Positions 24,333 to 32,459 of a stretch of DNA of 64,000 nucleotides are shown here, in pieces (position 1 is the stretch's first letter; every line of letters begins with the position of its first letter). A program made the translations under genes and the position numbers. Source of the DNA: Ureibacillus aquaedulcis (lineage in GTDB: Bacteria > Bacillota > Bacilli > Bacillales_A > Planococcaceae); the NCBI RefSeq assembly GCF_030418165.1, contig NZ_JAUHTQ010000014.1:1-64000 (forward strand), written 5' to 3'. The notes beneath the pieces are model-generated. The model saw only the letters and a program-made list of their open reading frames with translations. It was not told the origin of the DNA and made no database searches.

Positions 24333-25799
24333 TTAGTTTTCAATATCATGAACCATATTGCGAACGTCTTCAATATTCCGCATTTTGTTGTCCCAGCATT
24401 TTTTGCTTAAGTCAACCGGATACTCTTCAGGATTCAACGAACGTTTATATTCATCCCATAATAACTCTAGATTATCGGCAGTATATTGCTTCATGTCTTT
24501 TACCGAAGGACTCGTATAGATTACTTTACCTTCATCCACTACTTTGATATGCATTTGTCTTGCTTCAAAATTTGTTACAAACTTCGAGATAAACGTATGC
24601 ACAGGATGGAACATTTTAATGCGTTCCTCATCTTGCGGATTTTCGTCAGCCATTACGATATAGTCGCCTTCCGCTTTACCATTTTCCCTATTTATAATGC
24701 GATAAACTTTCTTCAATCCCGGCGTTGATACTTTTTCAGCATTGGCGGTAATTTTAATCGTGTCTCTCATTTCACCCAATTCGTCTTCGATCGAAACCAA
24801 CTTATAAACAGCACCCAATGCCGGTTGATCATAGGCAGTAATTAATTTTGTACCAATTCCCCAAGAATCTACTTTTGCCCCTTGAGCTTTTAGATTTAAA
24901 ATTGTATATTCATCCAAATCGTTTGATACAATAATTTTTGCATTTTGAAAACCAGCTTCATCTAACATGCGTCTTGCTTCTTTAGATAGAAAAGCAATAT
25001 CTCCACTATCCAAACGAATTCCCACAAAGTTAATTTTATCTCCCAATTCCTTCGCTACGCGAATTGCATTCGGGACACCTGATTTCAATGTATTATAGGT
25101 ATCTACCAAAAACACGCAATCCTTATGGCGTTTTGCATAAGCATGAAATGCCTCATACTCACTGCGGTAGGCTTGCACCATTGCATGGGCATGGGTACCC
25201 GAAACAGGAATATCAAAAAGCTTACCCGCCCGAACATTGGAAGTAGAATCAAATCCTCCAATGATCGCAGCTCTTGATCCCCAAATCGCCGCATCCATTT
25301 CCTGGGCTCTACGAGAACCAAATTCCGCTGCGCCTTCATCTTTAATAATTTGTTTTATACGACTCGCCTTTGTAGCGATCAAAGTTTGGTAATTTACAAT
25401 ATTTAAAAGGGCAGTTTCTATTAATTGCGCCTCCACTAGAGGTGCTTCAATTCGTAAAAGTGGTTCGTTCGCAAATACAATTTCCCCTTCTTTTACCGAA
25501 TAAACAGAACCAGTAAAAGTTAATTCTTTTAAGTAATCGATATAATCCTCTTTGTACTTTAATTCTTCCGATAAATATGCAATATCGCTTTTTGAGAATC
25601 GGAAATTCTTCAAGTATTGGAGAATTCGCTCCAGTCCTGCAAATACCGCATATCCGTTTCCAAAAGGTAGCTTTCTAAAATATAATTCAAAAACCGCTTT
25701 TCGATTATGGACGCCATCCGCCCAATAGCTTTCCGCCATATTGATTTGGTACAAATCCGTGTGTAAAGTCAAGCTATCGTCAGCATAATTCGATTTCAT
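24333..25799 (-). CDS. pncB: Nicotinate phosphoribosyltransferase
   Basis: 488 residues, the length of the Bacillus-type enzyme. Converts nicotinate and PRPP to NaMN. TLHTDLYQINMAESYWADG at the N-terminus, EFGSRRAQEMDAAIWGSRAA and GTHAHAMVQAYRSE in the barrel, and VGIRLDSGDIAFLSKEAR at the phosphate site are typical. First gene of the pncB-nadE unit. The minus strand has TATAAT at about 25835-25840, a probable -10, giving a leader of some 30 nt. Confidence 0.96.
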   Translation of the reverse strand: MKSNYADDSLTLHTDLYQINMAESYWADGVHNRKAVFELYFRKLPFGNGYAVFAGLERILQYLKNFRFSKSDIAYLSEELKYKEDYIDYLKELTFTGSVYSVKEGEIVFANEPLLRIEAPLVEAQLIETALLNIVNYQTLIATKASRIKQIIKDEGAAEFGSRRAQEMDAAIWGSRAAIIGGFDSTSNVRAGKLFDIPVSGTHAHAMVQAYRSEYEAFHAYAKRHKDCVFLVDTYNTLKSGVPNAIRVAKELGDKINFVGIRLDSGDIAFLSKEARRMLDEAGFQNAKIIVSNDLDEYTILNLKAQGAKVDSWGIGTKLITAYDQPALGAVYKLVSIEDELGEMRDTIKITANAEKVSTPGLKKVYRIINRENGKAEGDYIVMADENPQDEERIKMFHPVHTFISKFVTNFEARQMHIKVVDEGKVIYTSPSVKDMKQYTADNLELLWDEYKRSLNPEEYPVDLSKKCWDNKMRNIEDVRNMVHDIEN

Positions 25800-26090
25800 A
25801 TAATGCCCCTTCTTCCAGTTTCATAATTAGTCACATTATACACTATTTAACAGTAAATTAGAAAAACTCAAACACAACACTAAAAATCTCAATTCTACTG
25901 CCGTCATTTTTACGGGTATCCTTAAAATTTATACTTTCTATTGCCATCCCCTTTTATCCTCCACTCAAATCCATGTCATATCTCATCACACTAAAAACAG
26001 TCTCATATCAAAGAGAAAAACTACATCGAAATTAAAATATCTGTTTATTTCATAAAGTATTTCATAATTTTTCATCATCACAACGAATTA

Positions 26091-26107
26091 TGTTATAAAT
26101 TCTAACA
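26091..26107. promoter_or_regulatory. GlnR/TnrA-type box 1
   Basis: TGTTA-N7-TAACA, an exact match to the nitrogen-regulator consensus TGTNA-N7-TNACA. It is extended by TA on both sides, giving a 7-bp inverted repeat. Confidence 0.6.
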
Positions 26108-26153
26108 TAAAAACAAGATCAACTATTGCTTTTTTTACAATTTCATATTATTA

Positions 26154-26170
26154 TGTTAGATATAGTAACA
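26154..26170. promoter_or_regulatory. GlnR/TnrA-type box 2
   Basis: A second TGTTA-N7-TAACA, centred 63 bp from the first, with a different spacer (GATATAG). TTTACA (26134-26139) lies upstream and TAGATA or TATAGT falls inside the box, so it could cover a promoter on the plus strand. Confidence 0.6.
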
Positions 26171-26352
26171 CGAAACGAATTGTATTAGAAATAGAACCCC
26201 TATTTACTTTAAGGTTTTCTTTACAATTTGTCTTCAAGGAATGTCTTTATGATTCTTGTTGCCGATTACTAGACTTGTACCCTTAGCAAGCTAGTTATCA
26301 ATACCTTTTTGGCTAACTCGTGCCCCCAAATCATGCGAGTTAGCTTTTTTTA
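26165..26352 (+). ncRNA. Candidate short RNA or leader under nitrogen control
   Basis: From the second box to a strong terminator (26311-26352: stem GCTAACTCG / CGAGTTAGC, then seven Ts) the plus strand has no ORF with a ribosome site. The terminator loop contains GTGCCCCCAAATC, and a second C-rich stretch AACCCC lies at about 26193-26198. C-rich loops are typical of Gram-positive sRNAs that pair with Shine-Dalgarno sequences. Alternatively it is an attenuator leader for the transporter at 26432, but no known riboswitch pattern was recognised. The rest of 25800-26431 shows nothing else. Confidence 0.45.
26311..26352 (+). terminator. Strong terminator upstream of the FetA-like gene
   Basis: Stem GCTAACTCG / CGAGTTAGC and a seven-T run on the plus strand, 80 bp before the transporter start. 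Confidence 0.88.
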
Positions 26353-26431
26353 TTCCTTGAATGAAATCCTATTTTATTTAATAAAATACCAGCGTTATAA
26401 TATTGCTAAGTTTTATAAATAGGAGAAAACC

Positions 26432-27166
26432 ATGAAACATACTTACACTTCTGCAATTCAATTCAACAACATCTGTTTTGAAATTGATCGAGTGCCCATT
26501 TTAAACAATATTAGCGGTTCATTTTATGAGGAGCAAATTACCACTCTCGTTGGGCCATCCGGCGCAGGAAAAACTACGCTGCTAAAAATGTGCAACGGTC
26601 TAATTTCTCCAACTTCCGGGGAAGTTTTCATCGAATCCATTTCCATTGATTCAATTGCACCAACTACTTTGCGAAAAAACATAGGAATCGTGCTTCAAAA
26701 TGCACCGATTATTCACGGAACAGTCTTTGAAAATATCGCACTTCCATTTTCGCTGCAAGAGAAAAAGTTAACCGAAAAAGAAGCAATACTATTTTTAGAA
26801 GCTGTAGGACTTGACCATACTTTTTTATATCGCCGGGCAAGCGATCTATCAGGTGGGCAAAAACAAAAGATTTCCATCGCACGTTCTTTGGTCAATAAAC
26901 CAAAAGTACTTCTTTTGGACGAAATTACGTCTGCATTGGATCCAGCATCAGTAAGCGAGATTGAACAACTTATTTTAAAGATCAATCAAGAATTTCAAGT
27001 AACGATTGTTTGGATTACACACAACATTGAACAGGCTAAAAGAATAGGAGATTTCACGTGGATCTTGATGGAAGGTCGATTATTGGAAAGCGGCGAGAGC
27101 AGCATTTTGAGTACCTCAACGAACGAACAAATCCAACTGTTCGCTAAAGGAGTACACAGCAAATGA
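26432..27166 (+). CDS. fetA: ABC transporter ATPase, FetA/YbbL-like
   Basis: 244 residues: Walker A GPSGAGKTTLL (about 49-59), Q-loop IGIVLQNAP, signature LSGGQKQKISIARSLV, Walker B VLLLDEITSALD, and H-loop WITHNIE. It overlaps the permease gene by 4 bp. In E. coli FetAB exports iron and helps oxidative-stress resistance; substrate in Firmicutes is not established. TAGGAGAA precedes the ATG. The upstream terminated transcript and nitrogen boxes may affect its expression. Confidence 0.85.
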   Translation: MKHTYTSAIQFNNICFEIDRVPILNNISGSFYEEQITTLVGPSGAGKTTLLKMCNGLISPTSGEVFIESISIDSIAPTTLRKNIGIVLQNAPIIHGTVFENIALPFSLQEKKLTEKEAILFLEAVGLDHTFLYRRASDLSGGQKQKISIARSLVNKPKVLLLDEITSALDPASVSEIEQLILKINQEFQVTIVWITHNIEQAKRIGDFTWILMEGRLLESGESSILSTSTNEQIQLFAKGVHSK

Positions 27167-27921
27167 CTTACACATCACTCTCCCTAACATTAATTTTTGT
27201 CTTGATTCCAATTATCCTATCCAGAACATTAAAGCTTGGTCTTGAAAAAGACACAACCATCGCTACTATACGATCCATTATTCAATTACTGGCAGTCGGC
27301 TATGTATTGAAATTCGTTTTCGATGCTCATAGCTTTATCTATATGATTGTGATGATTTTATTAATGATTTTAACTGCGACGTTAAACGCCCGAAAAAAAG
27401 GGAAAGCTATTAAAGGGATTACATGGAAGATTGCGACCACCCTGATAATTATCGAAGTAGTGACACAAGGAATTCTTTTAGGCTTTAAAATTGTACCGGC
27501 AACTGCACAATATATCATTCCAATAAGCGGTATGTTAATCGGAAATTCGATGGTCCTATCGATTCTTTTCTTAAATCGCTTTACAGCTGAAATTGAATCG
27601 GGCCGCGATCAGATTGAACTTATTCTCTCACTGGGAGGAACGCCGAAGCAAGCAGTCCATCATCAGCTTAAAACCGCCATTCGCGCCAGCATGATTCCAA
27701 CAATAGAGAGTCAAAAAACAATCGGATTGGTGCAATTACCCGGAATGATGAGTGGACAGATTATCGGCGGGGCGGACCCGGTGCAAGCTGTACAATTTCA
27801 ATTACTCATTATTTTTGCTTTACTCACTACTGCAGCCTTATCAAGTGTATTTATCGGTTTCTTGAGCTACCCGACATTATTCAACGAACGTATGCAATTA
27901 ATAGAAATTTCCAAAACCTAA
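27163..27921 (+). CDS. fetB: ABC transporter permease, FetB/YbbM-like (UPF0014)
   Basis: 252 residues with seven or so hydrophobic segments. IPISGMLIGNSMVLSILFLNR and the TIESQKTIGLVQLPGMMSGQIIGG stretch are the UPF0014/FetB signature. Translationally coupled to the ATPase by the ATGA overlap. The pair is complete with no solute-binding protein, as expected for an exporter. Confidence 0.88.
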   Translation: MTYTSLSLTLIFVLIPIILSRTLKLGLEKDTTIATIRSIIQLLAVGYVLKFVFDAHSFIYMIVMILLMILTATLNARKKGKAIKGITWKIATTLIIIEVVTQGILLGFKIVPATAQYIIPISGMLIGNSMVLSILFLNRFTAEIESGRDQIELILSLGGTPKQAVHHQLKTAIRASMIPTIESQKTIGLVQLPGMMSGQIIGGADPVQAVQFQLLIIFALLTTAALSSVFIGFLSYPTLFNERMQLIEISKT

Positions 27922-28011
27922 ATTCGATTAAAATTTGTACTTTCCCCAATTTAATATTATTATTTTTTTGTATGTTATAATAATTGCAAAAATAGAAATG
28001 AGGTACCAATT

Positions 28012-28986
28012 ATGCCAGTATTACGTGATTTTTTCATCGCTTTATCCGAGAACCAATTCCTGAATAGTGCAGCTCAAAAATACGGTCTAAAAATGGGAGC
28101 ACAAAGTGTAGTTGCAGGTACGAATATCGAAGAAGTAATCCAGAGCATGAAAGAATTGAATGCTCAAGGTATTTCTTGTACTGTTGATAATCTTGGTGAA
28201 TTCGTTTACGAAAAATCAGAAGCTACAAAAGCTAAAGAACGAATCCTTGAAGTCATCGAAGCTATCCATGAAAATGATGTAGATGCGCATATCTCGCTTA
28301 AACCGTCTCAGCTTGGTTTGGATATCGATTACGATTTTTGCTACGACAACTTAATGGAGATTGTAGGAAAAGCGCATGAATACAAAATCCACGTCAACTT
28401 TGATATGGAAAATTACGAACGCCTACAACCATCATTTGATTTGTTGGATAAAATCTCGCTAGTGTACGATAATGTAGGTACAGTAATCCAGGCTTATTTC
28501 TTCAACGCCCAGGAAAATATCGAAAAGTATAAAAACTATCGTCTGCGTATCGTAAAAGGCGCTTATAAAGAACCAGCAGAAGTTGCTTACCAAGATAAAA
28601 ACGATATCGATTTAAACTTCATCGAGTTAATTGAATACCATTTGCTTCACGGGAAATTCACATCAATAGCAACACACGACCACAACATCATTAACCATGT
28701 TAAGCAATTCGTGAAAGATCACAATATCCCGAACGATAAATTTGAATTCCAGATGCTTTACGGCTTCAGAAAAGAAATGCAATTGGAGTTGGCTAAAGAA
28801 GGCTATAACTTCTGTACGTATGTACCATTCGGCAATGATTGGTACGGCTACTTTATGCGCCGCCTAGCAGAACGCCCTCAGAACTTGAATCTTGTAACGA
28901 AGCAAGTTTTCACCAAGAAAACAAACACTGTTCTAGGTGTAGCTGCTGCAGCATTTGTATTAGGTCGTCTTACTAAAAAGAAGTAA
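28012..28986 (+). CDS. Proline dehydrogenase
   Basis: 324 residues; FAD-dependent oxidation of proline to pyrroline-5-carboxylate, first step of proline use. TIM-barrel signatures are present: DAHISLKPSQLGLDID, RLRIVKGAYKEPAEVAYQDK, FTSIATHDH, EFQMLYGFRKEM and CTYVPFGNDWYGYFMRRLAERPQN. The C-terminus continues into TVLGVAAAAFVLGRLTKKK, a short hydrophobic helix with a basic end that could anchor the enzyme to the membrane, where it passes electrons to quinone. No P5C dehydrogenase gene is adjacent. A strong terminator follows. Confidence 0.93.
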   Translation: MPVLRDFFIALSENQFLNSAAQKYGLKMGAQSVVAGTNIEEVIQSMKELNAQGISCTVDNLGEFVYEKSEATKAKERILEVIEAIHENDVDAHISLKPSQLGLDIDYDFCYDNLMEIVGKAHEYKIHVNFDMENYERLQPSFDLLDKISLVYDNVGTVIQAYFFNAQENIEKYKNYRLRIVKGAYKEPAEVAYQDKNDIDLNFIELIEYHLLHGKFTSIATHDHNIINHVKQFVKDHNIPNDKFEFQMLYGFRKEMQLELAKEGYNFCTYVPFGNDWYGYFMRRLAERPQNLNLVTKQVFTKKTNTVLGVAAAAFVLGRLTKKK

Positions 28987-29018
28987 GAGTATTTCCCTGA
29001 TTCACTTATCGGAATACA

Positions 29019-29049
29019 AAAAGAGGCTGCGCCGGCAGCCTCTTTTTCT
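29019..29049. terminator. Bidirectional terminator between proline dehydrogenase and desR
   Basis: Stem AGAGGCTGC / GGCAGCCTCT with TTTTTCTT on the plus strand and a T run from the complement on the minus strand. Confidence 0.9.
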
Positions 29050-29115
29050 TATGGGTAAACATCCTATTCCACTTAAGTATTTTTTCCTCATCGATGAGGC
29101 AGGACATTTTCATCT

Positions 29116-29724
29116 TTATTTATTCCAACCCTTTTCTTTAAATCTAGAAATGGCTTCAATTCGATTACTTACACCAAGTTTATCCAATATTGTGGATATA
29201 TAATTTCGCACGGTACCTGCAGACAAAAAGAGCTCTGCCGCGATTTCTTTCGTCGTCTTACCTTCCGCAACCAATTCCAGGACTTGGCTTTCTCGCTCCG
29301 TCAGCGGATTTTCGCTATCATCCTCATAAACAAAGTCTACAAGCTCAGGCGCATACATCCGTCGGCCATCCATGATTACGCGAATTGAATTCACCAAATC
29401 CTCAATCGGGCTATCTTTTAGTAAATAACCTCGCACACCCGCTTTTCTTGCTCTTTCAAAGTAGCCGGGTCTCGCAAAAGTCGTTAATATAATGATTTTG
29501 CAATCCGTATTTTCCTGCAAACCTTCCGCTGCATCCAATCCTGTTTTAACCGGCATTTCTATATCCATAATACAGATATCAGGCTTTAATTCATTCACTA
29601 ACCCGATTGCTTCCTCGCCATTTTTGGCAATTCCGACTACTTCCATATCATCTTCCATATTCAGCAGTGATTTCATCGCACCCAGCAACATTCCCTGGTC
29701 TTCAGCTATCACAATTCGAATCAT
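29116..29724 (-). CDS. desR: NarL/LuxR response regulator, DesR-like
   Basis: 202 residues from the ATG at 29724, which has AAGGAAGTGAG upstream. Receiver domain with phospho-acceptor Asp in PDICIMDIEMPVKTG, then LuxR HTH (LTERESQVLELVAEGKTTKEIAAELFLSAGTVRNYISTIL). It starts one base after the kinase stop. With a desaturase gene upstream the trio matches the B. subtilis cold-sensing Des pathway, in which DesR-P activates des. Confidence 0.9.
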   Translation of the reverse strand: MIRIVIAEDQGMLLGAMKSLLNMEDDMEVVGIAKNGEEAIGLVNELKPDICIMDIEMPVKTGLDAAEGLQENTDCKIIILTTFARPGYFERARKAGVRGYLLKDSPIEDLVNSIRVIMDGRRMYAPELVDFVYEDDSENPLTERESQVLELVAEGKTTKEIAAELFLSAGTVRNYISTILDKLGVSNRIEAISRFKEKGWNK

Positions 29725-29725
29725 A

Positions 29726-30853
29726 TCACTCACTTCCTTTCTGATGTGTAATGGCAAGCGGAATACTGATCATAAGCTTGGTGCCCTCTTTACTTTCAAT
29801 TTGAACAGAGCCGTTAATAAATTCTAACCGCTCCCTCATTCCTTTCAATCCATTCCCGGCGATATTCAACTTTTCGTTAAATCCTTTGCCCGTATCATAA
29901 ATGGTCAAGATGACTTCATTATCATTTCTTTCTATTATTATTGCACATTTTTTAGCCTCGCTATGCTTCACTACATTTGTAATGGCTTCTTTTAAGCTCA
30001 TGCTTAATACACTTTCCACCAAAACCGGCAGTTGCAATTCCGCACTGTTTCCTTGTATCTCATACTCAATTTCGGCCGCTTCCAAAATTTGCTTCACCCT
30101 AGCCAATTCCTCTTGAAGCTTTACGGCACGCATATCGGATACCAGTTCCCTTACTTCCTTCAATGCGATGCTTGCGGTCTGGCGAATTTCTTTTATTTCC
30201 TGTATGGCCGCTTCCGGATTTTTTGTAACAAGTCTGCTGGCTAGGTCACTTTTCAAGCCAATCATCGAGAGCTTTTGCCCTAATGTATCATGCAAATCTC
30301 TGGCGATTCTCTGACGTTCTTCATGGATGATCAATTCAGCGATGCGTTCATTGGCTGTTTCAAGCTGACCCTGCAACTTTTCTCTTTTATTTTTACTATA
30401 TAAGGTAAATGGCAATAATACTACCCCGACAACCGTGATAATAATAAACGGAGTTTGCGATAGAAATAAATCCAGGTCGATAAAATATCCCGCGACGATT
30501 GATAGGATCGTAAAGCCGATATGTAAGCCATACATGATAAAAAATCCTACATTATTTCTGAAATTCCCTATAAAGAATGCGGTAAATAGTGATAAGTAGA
30601 CATATCCATACATCAATGTCATCGCTACATTCAATACCATTTCAAAACTAATCCACATGTACAGCAAAGCACTTTTAGAATTAAATGAAAAATAATGAGA
30701 TAAGAAAAATAGCAAAATCAATAAGATACCTATAGAAATTTCAAATATGGATAGAGACCTGATAATGAAATAGAATGGCATAATACAAAAAATAACCCAA
30801 ACATAAATACTGATCCACGGATTTTTCGGCAAAATTGTATACCAACTTCTCAT
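29726..30853 (-). CDS. desK: Membrane thermosensor histidine kinase, DesK-like
   Basis: 375 residues from the ATG at 30853 (GTGAGGA upstream). Four to five membrane helices in the first 165 residues, then a HisKA_3 dimerisation helix with His in ERQRIARDLHDTLGQKLSMIGLKSDL and a HATPase_c domain (EAITNVVKHSEAKKC, GNGLKGMRERL). DesK senses membrane thickness and switches between kinase and phosphatase. Its 5' neighbour is the desaturase. Confidence 0.9.
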   Translation of the reverse strand: MRSWYTILPKNPWISIYVWVIFCIMPFYFIIRSLSIFEISIGILLILLFFLSHYFSFNSKSALLYMWISFEMVLNVAMTLMYGYVYLSLFTAFFIGNFRNNVGFFIMYGLHIGFTILSIVAGYFIDLDLFLSQTPFIIITVVGVVLLPFTLYSKNKREKLQGQLETANERIAELIIHEERQRIARDLHDTLGQKLSMIGLKSDLASRLVTKNPEAAIQEIKEIRQTASIALKEVRELVSDMRAVKLQEELARVKQILEAAEIEYEIQGNSAELQLPVLVESVLSMSLKEAITNVVKHSEAKKCAIIIERNDNEVILTIYDTGKGFNEKLNIAGNGLKGMRERLEFINGSVQIESKEGTKLMISIPLAITHQKGSE

Positions 30854-30924
30854 GATATTCCTCACACTTCTTTTATAATTCGTTTTCACTAAGGTTGAAT
30901 AGAATGATTTCGCAATTATTATAA

Positions 30925-30966
30925 CAAAATCACGGTGTACCCCTAAAGGCAACACCGTGATTTCTA
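30925..30966 (-). terminator. Hairpin between des and desK
   Basis: Perfect 12-bp stem AAATCACGGTGT / ACACCGTGATTT. The minus-strand tail (TTTTGTTATAATA) is only partly T-rich, so partial read-through into desKR is likely. A TATAAT in the tail could also be a desK -10. Confidence 0.7.
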
Positions 30967-30999
30967 TTAAAACACCCCAATGTACTTCTCCGAAATTCC

Positions 31000-32073
31000 T
31001 TAAGCTTGAATGGAATTCCTTTTAATCCGCAAAGATTGTTCAACCTCTTTAAATGAAATAAACTTTTTATTCTTCGCATCATATAGTTTATATCGAATAG
31101 ACTCTACACTTGTTTTTAATGTAATAGTTGTTGCTTTTTGTAAAGGTGGGATGGATTCATGTGCCGCTTCTAAATTATAATTCGGTACGCGTGGCGCTAA
31201 ATGATGAACATGGTGGAAGCCAATATTCCCCGTCACCCACTGCAGGATTTTCGGCAGCTTATAATAAGAACTTCCTTCTACTGCAGCTTTTACGTAATCC
31301 CAGTCTGTTTCGTACTCAAAATATGAATCTTCGTACGTATGTTGAATATAGAATAACCAGATACCTAATGCACCAGCTAAAAACAATGTGATGCCATGTA
31401 CCAGCAAGAATGTTTGCCATCCCGTTACCAATACTAGAGTAACACAGAGAATCAGCAATGCTGCATTTGTAAAGTACGTATTCAACCGTTCTTTTCTTTT
31501 CGCATCTTTACGGTTTAATCGATTCGCCACCAATACCAAATATAATGGTCCCAACCCAAACATCACAATCGGATTGCGGTATAAACGGTACCCGAATCGG
31601 CCAAGTTTAGATTTTTGTAAATACTCTTCAACTGTTAACATATCAATGTCACCAATACCGCGTTTATCTAAATTGGAGCTCGATGCATGGTGGATCATAT
31701 GCTCCCTTTTCCATTTTTCATAAGGGAATGACGTCAGAATTCCTGTGATATTGCCGATAATTGCATTTGCTGTTTTATTTTTAAAAAATGATCCATGTGT
31801 ACAATCATGGAAGATAATAAATGTCCGAACTACAAAACCTGAGGCAAGTATACTACATGCTACCGTAAACCAAGGAGAAAACTGTAGTAAGTAGTACCCC
31901 GCTCCCCAAACAACAAGAAGTGGAATGATTGTATTTATTATTTGTAATATACTAATTTTCAACTCTGATTTTGCAAAAGGTGCTACGTCTTTACGTAACT
32001 GCTTTGTTTTTTCAGCATCAGTCATAGCCAATTTCCATACCCTCTTTCTTCGTTTTGTTCCTAATACCATCAT
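31000..32073 (-). CDS. des: Acyl-lipid fatty acid desaturase
   Basis: 357 residues, membrane-bound di-iron enzyme. Histidine boxes: HDCTHG (about 99-104), HMIHH (about 135-139) and HHVHH (about 298-302). Four membrane helices are visible. B. subtilis Des introduces a delta-5 double bond into membrane lipids after cold shock. AGGTGG lies at good distance before the ATG pair at 32073; the alternative start MTDAEKT is 15 residues in. A perfect palindrome GTCATATGAC lies at 32130-32139 in the promoter region. Confidence 0.93.
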   Translation of the reverse strand: MMVLGTKRRKRVWKLAMTDAEKTKQLRKDVAPFAKSELKISILQIINTIIPLLVVWGAGYYLLQFSPWFTVACSILASGFVVRTFIIFHDCTHGSFFKNKTANAIIGNITGILTSFPYEKWKREHMIHHASSSNLDKRGIGDIDMLTVEEYLQKSKLGRFGYRLYRNPIVMFGLGPLYLVLVANRLNRKDAKRKERLNTYFTNAALLILCVTLVLVTGWQTFLLVHGITLFLAGALGIWLFYIQHTYEDSYFEYETDWDYVKAAVEGSSYYKLPKILQWVTGNIGFHHVHHLAPRVPNYNLEAAHESIPPLQKATTITLKTSVESIRYKLYDAKNKKFISFKEVEQSLRIKRNSIQA

Positions 32074-32129
32074 AGAAAATAACCACCTATGCTAGTAGGA
32101 GCAAACATCATGATTATTTTATTACAAAT

Positions 32130-32139
32130 GTCATATGAC
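32130..32139. promoter_or_regulatory. Palindrome in the des promoter region
   Basis: GTCATATGAC, perfect 10-bp palindrome. On the minus strand TTGGTA and TGTAAT with a 17-bp spacer bracket it. It could be an operator, but I cannot match it to a remembered DesR site. The remaining 32140-32365 shows no gene. Confidence 0.3.
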
Positions 32140-32365
32140 CAGGTACCAAATTTGGGCGATATTTACAAATTAGACCCCTGATAGCTGTACTAAGCTATTT
32201 CTACTAGCAAGCCATCAAGATTCCAACAGACATCTTATATAAGCATCTTTAGAAAAAAGTGATTTCGAATATAAATTTTGCACCCAACCATATGCTCTTC
32301 AATCAAGATACCTCACGGACGTCCTTCATAAACAACGATGAAGCAAAATTATTACTCACTCTATA

Positions 32366-32399
32366 TAAAAAAGAAGAAAAAACATTTTGTTTTTTCTTC
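32366..32399 (-). terminator. Terminator of the coproporphyrinogen oxidase gene
   Basis: Stem GAAGAAAAAACA / TGTTTTTTCTTC, then a T run on the minus strand. Confidence 0.75.
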
Positions 32400-32459
32400 A
32401 CTCTTCATTCCACATATTCTTAAAATATCGTACTTTAAATAGCAGAACCCTCAAGTACT

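Noticed and set aside
26165-26352. Known riboswitch or T-box before the transporter
   Set aside because: No T-box AGGGTGG-type motif, yybP-ykoY, SAM or cobalamin pattern could be recognised.
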